Shown here: piece by piece, positions 1 to 7,046 of the stretch
Layout of the letters: each line of letters begins with the position of its first letter
Numbering within the stretch: position 1 is the stretch's first letter
Source of the DNA: Eubacteriaceae bacterium
Lineage (GTDB): Bacteria; Bacillota; Clostridia; Eubacteriales; Alkalibacteraceae
Direction of reading: 5' to 3'
Length of the DNA: 19,848 nt
Assembly (NCBI GenBank): GCA_003446375.1
Contig: DMAW01000060.1
Span: forward strand, 1 to 19,848
Program-made: the position numbers and the translations under genes
The notes under the pieces: generated by a model
The model's input: the letters and a program-made list of their open reading frames with translations, nothing else
Databases searched by the model: none
What the model was told of the DNA's origin: nothing

Positions 1-84
1 CCATCTTCCCCGTGACATCATCTTTTCAAGCTACGCCGCCCACCGAGATCTACACACTTTCCCGCCACGCCGCTCTACCGACCT
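1..84 (+). other. Sequencing-adapter remnant at contig end (non-genomic)
   Basis: Positions 27-84 align without gaps to the 58-nt Illumina P5/TruSeq universal adapter. I count 47 matches and 11 mismatches, with unbroken agreement over 40-55 (the core CACCGAGATCTACAC). Most mismatches are substitutions to C, as expected from low-quality read tails. The adapter's 3' end falls at 84, and recognisable coding sequence for a PTS EIIA resumes at about 85. Bases 1-26, beyond the adapter's 5' end, match nothing I recognise and are probably read-through noise. The adapter identity is recalled from knowledge, not from a search. Confidence 0.9.
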
Positions 85-315
85 ACCCAAGGGAGGGGTA
101 CTCACGCATTCAGAATTTCCGTGGGGAATCTCAACGTGGAAACCGACCCAAGTTGGAAAGCACTTTTCTCTCTCATATACGCATTCGATGTATTTATCCA
201 GGTTATTAAGCCTGCCTGCTTCATCTATCTTAGATGCCATAAAAGAAATTATCTCCTCTTTTGAGTCAAATTCTTCATTTAAAAATATCAAATTTTCATT
301 AATCAGTTTTTCCAT
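85..315 (-). CDS. PTS EIIA, fructose/mannitol family, 3' end missing (contig edge)
   Basis: This is the N-terminal 77 residues of a phosphotransferase EIIA domain (PTS_EIIA_2), a cytosolic phosphocarrier that takes phosphate from HPr and passes it to EIIB. The diagnostic part is the stretch around residues 56-70, with IPHG and the phospho-accepting His at about residue 65. The phrasing is closer to fructose-type EIIA than to MtlF. The ATG at 313-315 lies 15 bases inside the end of the upstream regulator gene, a 17-base overlap that implies translational coupling. The frame stays open to 31, but the 17 codons from 84 downwards translate adapter, so the true C-terminus (a complete domain is about 145-150 residues) lies outside the window. 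Whether EIIB/EIIC or a dehydrogenase followed cannot be seen. Confidence 0.85.
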
Positions 316-2320
316 AGTTAAATCTCCTTAGTATCTCGTTAATTTTTTTAGGCGAATCAGCTTTTTTCAGTTCCTCTATCTGGCTGTCATCATCAAGCAT
401 CTCGTAAAACTGACCAAATACGTTCGCAGCCATGTCATAGCCTTCCATTTTTATGCATAAAATAAATATTGTATCTATCATCTCGTGCTTATAAATCATT
501 GGGTTTTTCAGCCTTATTACTGCTATCTTGGATCTTTTGACAAACTCCGTTTTGCTGTGGGGTATCGCCAACCCCTTTCCGATATATGTAGATGATTTTC
601 TTTCTCTTCCTAGTATGCTCTCCACAAACCCCTCAGCAGCATAATTCTCATCTATCATCTTTCTTCCGTACTTTTCAATCAAATCGTCAAATCCGAGATT
701 TTCTTTCTCCACAAAACAGTAATCTTCTGAAATAATATTTGTTTCGACCATTGAATCTCTTTCATATAACCCCTTATTAGTTGAATGCCTTTGATTCAAG
801 CTCCCCAACAACCTATTGATTTTAAATATATCTTCGTTATCCAAAAGAGCACTCACGTAAACGACTTTTTTGGAGTTTATGTCATAAGGAACTGTAGATA
901 TTATGATGTCCGATCTTTCAATGAGGTCTTGACTTAGCTTGTCTGCAGAAACAACTGCCAGTATTTCAAGGTTGTGAAACCTCTTTACCAACTTTGTCTT
1001 TATTAGCTGAGCTGTTCCTATTCCGCTGGAGCATACTATAACTGTTTTATACATCTTCATTCCTCTTTCAACAGCAGCAGCTATATGCATTGCGATGTAT
1101 GCAACCTCATCTTCGTTTATCATCAAGCCGCACTCTTTTTCAAAGATAGAGCTCGATACCCATGTGGCTCCAAAAATCCCGGTATATTCGTTTTTTATGG
1201 TTTCAAGCATAGGATTTCTCAGTTTAAGACCATTTTCAAGCCTAACTATAATAGGCCTTATATGCAAAACCAAAGAGGTCAAGAGCACCTCATCATTAGT
1301 CATATCCACACCCAATATATCGCTTGTGACTCTTATCACTTCTTTAGCTAGCTTTACATAAAGCTCATTTTGTGTAGCCAGTATTTCTTTGCAATTTTCG
1401 TCGGTGATATCTTCTTGTATCTTTGCTCCTAGCATATGAAGGCAAATGTAGCCTGTCTCATCTTCAGGAAATTTAAGATTGAATTTACCTTCAAGCTCTT
1501 CCAAAAGTTCCTTTGCTATGTCGTAAGCTTTGTTGTCTTGAATATTTTTAGTATATCCCTCAGGCATAATTATCTCTTGATTGCTCTTTACTCTTTTTAT
1601 GGTAATTGCTATATGCGCCAAAAGATTTAAAAATGCTTGATCTGTAAAAGAATATCCCAATCTCTTTTCAGAATTCTGTATTGCCTTTTGAACCTTTATC
1701 AAATCGATATCCGCAAAGAATTCTTTAAGCTTATTGAAGTTCTTTATACTCAATCTGTAGTCAAGCTCTTCAAAATCAATTGCTACCTCATCGTTGTTGC
1801 TTTTGTCTATTTCATGAAAGAATTCGACTATGGCTTTTCTAAAATCGATCTCTTCGCCTTCAATCCACAGTCCTTGATTCTGCTTTCTTTTAAGCTTCAG
1901 GCTATAATTTTCAAGCCATACTTCTACAGCTTCCAAATCGTTTACAATCGTGCTTTTGCTGCAGAATAATTCGTCTGCAAACATTTGCATCGTATAGTTG
2001 AATTTATTGATCAAGAGAATCTCGAGAATATACTCTTTTCTATATTGAAAATCATATACCGCTTCTTTTTTTAAACTTCCGCATCTGTTTTTCACTTTTA
2101 GTCTTTGATGCTCGTTTACATCCAGATAAACGCCCACGTTAGGTTTTTTAACCAATGTTATCCCGTCGTCTTCAAGTAATTCAGATAATGCATTCAAATG
2201 GTTTCGGACTGTCTTTCCTGATCTGCCCACTATCTTGCTTATTCTGTCCACTGTCATAGGCGTTTTTTCTTCAACTAAAATGCTTAATATTTCGCTGTTT
2301 ATATCTTTCTTTCTTGCCAT
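299..2320 (-). CDS. MtlR-like PRD-containing transcriptional activator (BglG/LicR type)
   Basis: This 673-residue protein is a DNA-binding regulator whose activity is set by PTS phosphorylation. Domains in order are an N-terminal winged HTH (about 5-60), a second Mga-like HTH (about 95-160), PRD1 (about 185-300, with His236 and His295), PRD2 (about 310-420, His353 in SLVLHIRP and His412 in IAMHIAA), an EIIB-like domain (about 424-510, Cys430 in IVCSSGIG) and an EIIA-like domain (about 528-670, His588 in LAIPHSK). All expected phospho-acceptor residues are present, so it should be fully PTS-responsive. This is the architecture of MtlR/LicR DNA-binding activators, not of the short RNA-binding antiterminators. 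The next gene is an overlapping EIIA, and mtlR-mtlF order is known from Bacilli, but the regulated sugar is not certain. Confidence 0.9.
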   Translation of the reverse strand: MARKKDINSEILSILVEEKTPMTVDRISKIVGRSGKTVRNHLNALSELLEDDGITLVKKPNVGVYLDVNEHQRLKVKNRCGSLKKEAVYDFQYRKEYILEILLINKFNYTMQMFADELFCSKSTIVNDLEAVEVWLENYSLKLKRKQNQGLWIEGEEIDFRKAIVEFFHEIDKSNNDEVAIDFEELDYRLSIKNFNKLKEFFADIDLIKVQKAIQNSEKRLGYSFTDQAFLNLLAHIAITIKRVKSNQEIIMPEGYTKNIQDNKAYDIAKELLEELEGKFNLKFPEDETGYICLHMLGAKIQEDITDENCKEILATQNELYVKLAKEVIRVTSDILGVDMTNDEVLLTSLVLHIRPIIVRLENGLKLRNPMLETIKNEYTGIFGATWVSSSIFEKECGLMINEDEVAYIAMHIAAAVERGMKMYKTVIVCSSGIGTAQLIKTKLVKRFHNLEILAVVSADKLSQDLIERSDIIISTVPYDINSKKVVYVSALLDNEDIFKINRLLGSLNQRHSTNKGLYERDSMVETNIISEDYCFVEKENLGFDDLIEKYGRKMIDENYAAEGFVESILGRERKSSTYIGKGLAIPHSKTEFVKRSKIAVIRLKNPMIYKHEMIDTIFILCIKMEGYDMAANVFGQFYEMLDDDSQIEELKKADSPKKINEILRRFNYGKTD

Positions 2321-2455
2321 TTTTATTACCTCGCTTAAAAATCACATGAAGCCCTCTGCTTCCTGATTTAATATTAACACTTTGCTTCAGGTTTTAAAAT
2401 ACGACATTATTCAATATGCTTACCTTATTAATGTGGAAATATTAAGCTTATGTTT
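2321..2455 (-). promoter_or_regulatory. Upstream region of the MtlR-like regulator gene
   Basis: These 135 bases separate the rmlD-like stop from the regulator start. They hold a palindrome TTAATATTAA (2368-2377) and a TGCTTC direct repeat (2357-2362 and 2383-2388, 26 bases apart). Half-sites at such spacing would suit an activator site, but I see no convincing promoter and no terminator for the upstream gene. Treat this as a candidate control region only. Confidence 0.25.
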
Positions 2456-3325
2456 TTATTTGATATATCTAAACTCTCTCAAACATTTTTCTACCGATAC
2501 CTTTGTATCATCAAATTCAAAACCACATCTTTTGATTTTGCCGGTGTCTAGCCTTACATTTCGGGCACATTCACTGTACTTGTCCTCATCCTTTATTATA
2601 AGCTCTTCTATCTTATCTTGATCCATTCCCAGCTTTTCAAGTATCACTCTGCTTATTTCATATCTACTCAAGTCGTTGTTGCTTCCGGTATGGTATGTTC
2701 CGTATTCCAGATTGAACACCTTTTCGAACTGATCAATGATATCATAAACGTAAGTGAGGCCTCTGTATTCATTGCACGTTACCTTTTGAGCTTTTCCTTT
2801 GAGAGCTATTTGAATCGTATCCCACAATATGTTGGGATTAATTGCTAAGTTTCTCTCCGGGAGTCCAAATAGCCAGGTAAATCTTAATATCCAAATCTTG
2901 TCATGGATATTTTTGATTTCGCTTTCAGCTTCCAGCTTAGTTATCCCATACTGTGTATTAGGCACCGGTTCATCTATCTCTTTAAACGGCGCTCCGTTGG
3001 TGTTTCCGTTAAATACCTGTTCCGTACTGAAAAAAACCAGTTTTGCATCTACCTTTTTTGCTGCCAGTGCAACGTACTTAGCTCCGTCTACATTTATTTT
3101 TCTTGCAAGGTCTTTATTGTTCTCGCAAAATCCGGTGTCAGCTACTGCTGCAGCATGTATTATGTAGTCCGGGTTAAAATCCACGATCGTTTTGATTGCC
3201 TGCTCCTCATCTGTGATGTCCAAAGTATCTACGTCTGTTGATAGTATCTCATACTTTGAACTATAGGCATTAGTAAATCTCTTTCCAAAAAAACCATTTC
3301 CTCCTGTTAAAAATATCTTTTCCAT
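2456..3325 (-). CDS. RmlD-like NAD(P)-dependent sugar-nucleotide reductase/epimerase
   Basis: This 289-residue extended short-chain dehydrogenase most resembles dTDP-4-dehydrorhamnose reductase (RmlD). The Rossmann nucleotide-binding motif GGNGFFG sits at residues 8-14. The catalytic triad is visible as Ser100/Thr101 (FFSTEQVF) plus Tyr126 and Lys130 (YGITK), and the length is normal for RmlD. RmlD reduces the 4-keto sugar to dTDP-L-rhamnose. However, no other rhamnose genes (rmlA, rmlB, rmlC) are nearby and the C-terminal half is divergent, so a role in another nucleotide sugar, or as a stand-alone sugar-nucleotide reductase, is possible. The ATG at 3323-3325 has a purine-rich AAGGAGAT site just upstream. 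The gene is flanked by unrelated genes and probably stands alone. Confidence 0.75.
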   Translation of the reverse strand: MEKIFLTGGNGFFGKRFTNAYSSKYEILSTDVDTLDITDEEQAIKTIVDFNPDYIIHAAAVADTGFCENNKDLARKINVDGAKYVALAAKKVDAKLVFFSTEQVFNGNTNGAPFKEIDEPVPNTQYGITKLEAESEIKNIHDKIWILRFTWLFGLPERNLAINPNILWDTIQIALKGKAQKVTCNEYRGLTYVYDIIDQFEKVFNLEYGTYHTGSNNDLSRYEISRVILEKLGMDQDKIEELIIKDEDKYSECARNVRLDTGKIKRCGFEFDDTKVSVEKCLREFRYIK

Positions 3326-3379
3326 AAGCTATCTCCTTTTCTATTGTTTCTACAAGTCAATCATACTCCTTGAACCAAC

Positions 3380-3436
3380 AAAAAAAAAGGCTTCAAAGTA
3401 CACAATCCTTACCTCATAATGTGGTAAGGATTGTGT
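3380..3436 (-). terminator. Intrinsic terminator after the triple-repeat lipoprotein gene
   Basis: A perfect 14-bp stem (ACACAATCCTTACC at 3400-3413 with its complement at 3423-3436) has a 9-base loop. On the minus strand it is followed, after about ten bases, by a run of T's (A-run at 3380-3388 on the plus strand). It lies just past the stop codon at 3443. The T-tract is further from the stem than usual. Confidence 0.7.
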
Positions 3437-3442
3437 CTGTAT

Positions 3443-4201
3443 TTACTTTTCAAGCCATACCGCTATAAGCTGCCCTACATCATTTTCATACCAAGTGACA
3501 TCCACTTCATCTCCGTCTTTAATTTCAAGTTCATCAAATTTTTCCGGCGTATCGTAGTATCTCAAAACTAAAATTTCGCTTCCTGCAGTTGCCTCAAAGC
3601 TGTTGTTGTCAATTATACCGTTAATGCTTATTGTTGCTGTTTTTAAATTCACCTCTTGGCTTGTTCTATCAACCAGAACGAATCTGTCCAACTGGTTTTG
3701 ATTATCTGCTATCTCATAAAAAACTTTTATCAAATCTCCAGTGTTTATCTCCATATTCGATAGTTCTTCGTAGATGCCTACTTTGTAAATAATTTTAAAT
3801 CCTTGTTCTTCATCTATCATCTCAAATGAATTGTTGTCTGCAAATCCTGTAAATATTCCTTTTGCGACTTCGATATCCAAGATGTATATTTCCTGCACTG
3901 TCTTTTCATTTTCAGCCTGGATATAATCGATTCTTATCTTTTGATCTTCACTCAGCTTCATGTCCTGTATTATATCGACTAATCCCGTCTTTCTGAAAAC
4001 AACTGGTTCTCCATCTACCAGAACCTCCATGCTGTTGTTGTCTGCCAGTCCTACAAAATATCCTTCTAACGTAATAATATCCGGCGTTCCATTATCTCCG
4101 TCGCCATTTCCATCGCCGTTTTCTCCACCGTCAATAGAACATCCCGATATCAAAATCAGACTAAATATTACCACGATAAATATCCCTAATGCTTTCTTCA
4201 T
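3443..4201 (-). CDS. Lipoprotein with three tandem DNNS-motif domains
   Basis: This is a 252-residue membrane-anchored, surface-exposed protein of unknown function. Residues 1-20 are a type II signal peptide with a lipobox ending in LISGC, so Cys21 is the lipidation site. Residues 25-41 are a Gly/Asp/Asn-rich spacer. The mature part has three similar units of about 65-75 residues, each opening with G-x-x-DNNS-x-E (DNNS at 54-57, 122-125 and 198-201). Each continues into alternating strand-like segments, a short acidic loop, and a closing pattern like GDxIxVxY. This suggests three small beta-barrel-like domains derived by duplication. It has no catalytic motif I recognise. An excellent SD (GGAGGTG) precedes the ATG, a hairpin terminator follows, and the gene is monocistronic. 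Confidence 0.8.
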   Translation of the reverse strand: MKKALGIFIVVIFSLILISGCSIDGGENGDGNGDGDNGTPDIITLEGYFVGLADNNSMEVLVDGEPVVFRKTGLVDIIQDMKLSEDQKIRIDYIQAENEKTVQEIYILDIEVAKGIFTGFADNNSFEMIDEEQGFKIIYKVGIYEELSNMEINTGDLIKVFYEIADNQNQLDRFVLVDRTSQEVNLKTATISINGIIDNNSFEATAGSEILVLRYYDTPEKFDELEIKDGDEVDVTWYENDVGQLIAVWLEK

Positions 4202-4238
4202 TCTTTACACCTCCCTATGGGGCTTTCTCTTTACTAAA

Positions 4239-4268
4239 TATATACCCCTTGCCAAGAAATCATATCAA
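4239..4268 (-). promoter_or_regulatory. Candidate promoter of the triple-repeat lipoprotein gene
   Basis: On the minus strand a -35 TTGATA (plus 4263-4268) and a -10 TATATA (plus 4239-4244) are separated by 18 bases. They lie about 40 bases upstream of the ATG. The match to sigma-A consensus is good, but it is unproven in an AT-rich spacer. Confidence 0.4.
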
Positions 4269-4328
4269 CTATGTTGTTGCCTTTTTTTAACGCTGAATTT
4301 TCAAGAACATTATTTAACATTATTTTTC

Positions 4329-4357
4329 TTGTGTTTTCTTTAGAAAAAGTATAAAAT
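4329..4357 (+). promoter_or_regulatory. Candidate promoter of the typA gene
   Basis: TTGTGT (4329-4334) and TAAAAT (4352-4357) are separated by exactly 17 bases, placing a start site near 4364, about 20 bases before the coding region. The AT-rich context makes this moderate evidence. Confidence 0.4.
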
Positions 4358-4383
4358 AAATAAGTTATATTAATAGAGAGGAA

Positions 4384-6204
4384 TTGATTACCATTAGTAC
4401 CAACAAAATTATCAATATTGCTGTTATCGCCCATGTAGACGCAGGCAAGTCAACACTTGTAGACGCATTTCTGTCTCAGAGCGGCGTTTTTAGAGAAAAT
4501 GAAGAGGTCGTAGAGTGCGTTATGGACTCAAACGATTTAGAGCGAGAGAGAGGAATTACGATCTACTCAAAAAACTGCTCAGTCATGTACGAAGATATAA
4601 AAATAAATATAGTGGATACCCCGGGTCATGCTGACTTTTCATCAGAGGTCGAAAGAATCATTAAAACTGTAGACACTGTAATACTTCTTGTTGATTCATC
4701 TGAAGGTCCCATGCCGCAAACCAGGTTCGTACTTAACAAGGCTCTTCAGATTGGGCTTAAGCCGATACTTCTTATAAACAAGATCGACAAAAAAGACCAA
4801 CGGGCTGAAGAAGTCGTAGATATGGTATTTGACCTGTTCTTGGAGCTTGGTGCAAATGACGAACAGCTTGATTTTCCGATTTTGTATGGAATTGCAAAAG
4901 ACGGAATCGTAAAAAAGAATATGGAGGATGAAGAAAACGGAATAGTTCCCCTATTTGAGACTATTTTAGAACACTCTTCCACCTACCCTAACCTTAACGA
5001 TGAACCATTGCAGCTTCAGATTTCATCTCTTGCCTACGACGATTACCTAGGAAGGCTTGGAATAGGACGAATATACAAAGGCACTCTTTCTGAAGGCCAG
5101 GCTGTCGAAATATTCAAAGAAGACGAATCACTTGTCAGAGGAAAAATCGCATCTGTGTTTACTTATGCAGGTCTTAAAAGGATTCCTGTAAAAGAAGCTC
5201 AAAGCGGCGATATCGTCGTAATCAGCGGAATTCCCCACATATCCATCGGGGAAACGATTGGCGAAATCGACAAGGTGGATCCTTTGGAGCTTTTACACAT
5301 AGAAGAACCCACTCTTTCCATGAACTTCCTGGTAAATAGCTCACCATTTGCCGGAAAGGAAGGCAAGTTTGTAACGTCAAGACATCTTAAAGCCAGACTT
5401 GAAAGAGAACTTGAAGTAAATGTAGGACTGAAGGTCGAACCCCTGGACCAAACTGATGGATTTAAAGTATCCGGAAGAGGCGAACTTCACTTGTCTATAC
5501 TTATTGAAAACATGAGACGTGAAGGCTATGAGCTTGGCGTGTCAAAACCTGAGGTAATCATGCACAGAGAAAACGGCAAACTCATGGAACCTGTGGAAAA
5601 AGTTCTTATATCAGTGCCACAGGAATACTCCGGAGCAGTCATATCCAAGCTTAATGTAAGAAAAGGCGTCATGGAAGCCATGCACGGCGAAGGCGAGTTT
5701 ACAAACCTTGAATATCTAGTACCTACCAGAGGGCTCTTGGGTTATTCTACCGATTTTATCAATGATACGCGAGGCGAAGGCACCATGGTCAGGCGGTTTG
5801 AGCGATTTGAGCCTTACAAGGGAGATATCCCTCAAAGGGTAAACGGCGTTTTGATTTCTCAGACTGACGGCGAAGCCATGGGTTATTCATTAATGAATTT
5901 GAGCGAACGGGCTCAGTTCTTTATCGAACCCGGAACAAAGGTTTATGAAGGCATGATCGTTGGACTTAATTCAAGAAGCGATGACATGACCGTAAATCCT
6001 TGCAAGAACAAGAAAATGACAAACGTTCGTGCTTCAGGTTCAGATGATGCCATAAAGCTTCCTCCTGCTTTGAAATTGACTCTGGAAGATGCTCTTGAGT
6101 TTATAAATGACGATGAACTAGTTGAGATAACTCCGGAACAAATAAGAATTAGAAAGAAGTTTCTAAAAGAGCTGGACAGAAAAAGAAGCGGCAAGGTTTC
6201 ATAA
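4384..6204 (+). CDS. typA: Ribosome-associated GTPase TypA/BipA
   Basis: This 606-residue translational GTPase of the EF-G/LepA superfamily binds 70S ribosomes and helps 50S assembly and stress adaptation. G1 is AHVDAGKST at residues 16-24, the switch I region has RERGITI (about 54-60), G3 is DTPGH (78-82) and G4 is NKID (132-135). EF-Tu domain 2, EF-G domain III/V-like segments and the TypA-specific C-terminal domain (NPCKNKKMTNVRASGSD) follow in normal order and length. Most TypA proteins have AHVDHGKTT; here His is replaced by Ala and Thr by Ser. The start is uncertain: TTG at 4384 is only 2 bases from the GAGAGG site, whereas ATT at 4387 is 5 bases from it, and no ATG is available before the conserved NIAVIAHVD. 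A perfect bidirectional terminator follows. Confidence 0.93.
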   Translation: MITISTNKIINIAVIAHVDAGKSTLVDAFLSQSGVFRENEEVVECVMDSNDLERERGITIYSKNCSVMYEDIKINIVDTPGHADFSSEVERIIKTVDTVILLVDSSEGPMPQTRFVLNKALQIGLKPILLINKIDKKDQRAEEVVDMVFDLFLELGANDEQLDFPILYGIAKDGIVKKNMEDEENGIVPLFETILEHSSTYPNLNDEPLQLQISSLAYDDYLGRLGIGRIYKGTLSEGQAVEIFKEDESLVRGKIASVFTYAGLKRIPVKEAQSGDIVVISGIPHISIGETIGEIDKVDPLELLHIEEPTLSMNFLVNSSPFAGKEGKFVTSRHLKARLERELEVNVGLKVEPLDQTDGFKVSGRGELHLSILIENMRREGYELGVSKPEVIMHRENGKLMEPVEKVLISVPQEYSGAVISKLNVRKGVMEAMHGEGEFTNLEYLVPTRGLLGYSTDFINDTRGEGTMVRRFERFEPYKGDIPQRVNGVLISQTDGEAMGYSLMNLSERAQFFIEPGTKVYEGMIVGLNSRSDDMTVNPCKNKKMTNVRASGSDDAIKLPPALKLTLEDALEFINDDELVEITPEQIRIRKKFLKELDRKRSGKVS

Positions 6205-6205
6205 T

Positions 6206-6235
6206 AAAGGCTCCCGATTTAAATCGGGAGCCTTT
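6206..6235. terminator. Bidirectional terminator between typA and the FSA-like gene
   Basis: This is a perfectly self-complementary 30-base sequence (arms 6206-6220 and 6221-6235, core GGCTCCCGAT). T-rich sequence follows on the plus strand and A's precede it (T's on the minus strand). It serves the two convergent genes that end at 6204 and 6253. Confidence 0.92.
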
Positions 6236-6252
6236 TGTTATTCTTTTTCAAA

Positions 6253-6909
6253 TTACAGATTATAATAAGTATACCCATCTAGAATGAAATCTATGATGCT
6301 TTCTTGAGTCAAAGGATGATAAATCAAATTACCGCAAATATCAGGATTAATAGTTACCGAATGTGCTCCTGAAAGACTTACCTGGTGGACTTGCTCAACA
6401 TTTTTAAAACTAGCTGCCAACACCTTTGTATTCAATCCGTATGTTTTTATCAACTGCACGATATCTTCAACCACCTTGATTCCGCTTGAAGAAATATTGT
6501 CCAATCTGTTTACATATGGTGCTACAAAATCAGCTCCGGCCATGCTGGCTATAAGAGCTTGCTGCTGAGTGAATATAGCTGTTGCCGTTATTTTGAATCC
6601 ATCCTTTTTGAGCGACTTCATTGTTTTTAGTCCTTGCTCATTCACAGGAATCTTTGCATAGAAATTGCCTTTTACGGCATCTCTTAATATATTTGCTTCT
6701 CTTACCATTTCCTCAGCTGTTTCTCCCAAGGTCTGTACGTGAAGCATGCTTTCATCACCGATTACATTTCTGATTTCCTTTATAGTGTCGATGACGTTTT
6801 TCCCTCTTTTTGCAATAATAGTCGGGTTTGTTGTCACTCCGGCTATGGGATAGCAATCTACTATCTTTTCTATCGCTTCCACATCGGCAGTATCCAATAA
6901 GTATAACAT
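6253..6909 (-). CDS. Fructose-6-phosphate aldolase / transaldolase-like protein (TalC/FSA)
   Basis: This is a 218-residue small class I aldolase, matching the roughly 220 residues of FSA and TalC. The Schiff-base lysine is Lys86 in YAKIPVN. Other FSA-type active-site positions are visible: Asp6 (LDTAD), Asn28 (TTNPT), Gln59 (HVQT), a TATAIFT strand at 108-114 and Tyr132 in APYVNR. Gln59 plus the Tyr favour the FSA subgroup (fructose-6-P to dihydroxyacetone plus glyceraldehyde-3-P), but transaldolase activity is not excluded. I chose the ATG at 6907-6909 because a strong AGAGGAGG site lies seven bases upstream; an in-frame start 33 bases earlier would put that SD inside the coding region. The gene appears monocistronic, and it is about 7 kb from the polyol operon that should make fructose-6-P. 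Confidence 0.88.
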   Translation of the reverse strand: MLYLLDTADVEAIEKIVDCYPIAGVTTNPTIIAKRGKNVIDTIKEIRNVIGDESMLHVQTLGETAEEMVREANILRDAVKGNFYAKIPVNEQGLKTMKSLKKDGFKITATAIFTQQQALIASMAGADFVAPYVNRLDNISSSGIKVVEDIVQLIKTYGLNTKVLAASFKNVEQVHQVSLSGAHSVTINPDICGNLIYHPLTQESIIDFILDGYTYYNL

Positions 6910-7015
6910 TTTGTTTCCTCCTCTAAAATCTTTCTTAAACACTTACAACTTAACAATATATCAATAGTGAACAAATGTAAAGATTAATCTCAATGTAAAC
7001 CTTTGCTAATTATAA

Positions 7016-7040
7016 AGAGGCTGATATGTCTTCAGCCTCT
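7016..7040 (-). terminator. Intrinsic terminator after the MTHFR-like gene
   Basis: A 9-bp stem AGAGGCTGA (7016-7024) with TCAGCCTCT (7032-7040) and a 7-base loop lies a few bases past the stop codon at 7047. The downstream T-tract on the minus strand is short (TTTATAATT). Confidence 0.65.
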
Positions 7041-7046
7041 AGGTAA

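Noticed and set aside
12..209. Open frame on the plus strand at the window start
   Set aside because: It runs through adapter sequence and then antisense to the EIIA gene; it has no ribosome site and no recognisable protein.
3380..3436. Possible small RNA or attenuator from the 14-bp perfect hairpin
   Set aside because: Its position directly after a stop codon with a T-tract beyond it is explained by ordinary termination.
4384..4460. Resistance protein of the TetM type (N-terminus reads KIINIAVIAHVDAGKST, like TetM)
   Set aside because: The rest of the protein, from DSNDLERERGITI to NPCKNKKMTNVRASGSD, follows TypA/BipA and its specific C-terminal domain, and TetM would be about 640 residues with a different tail.
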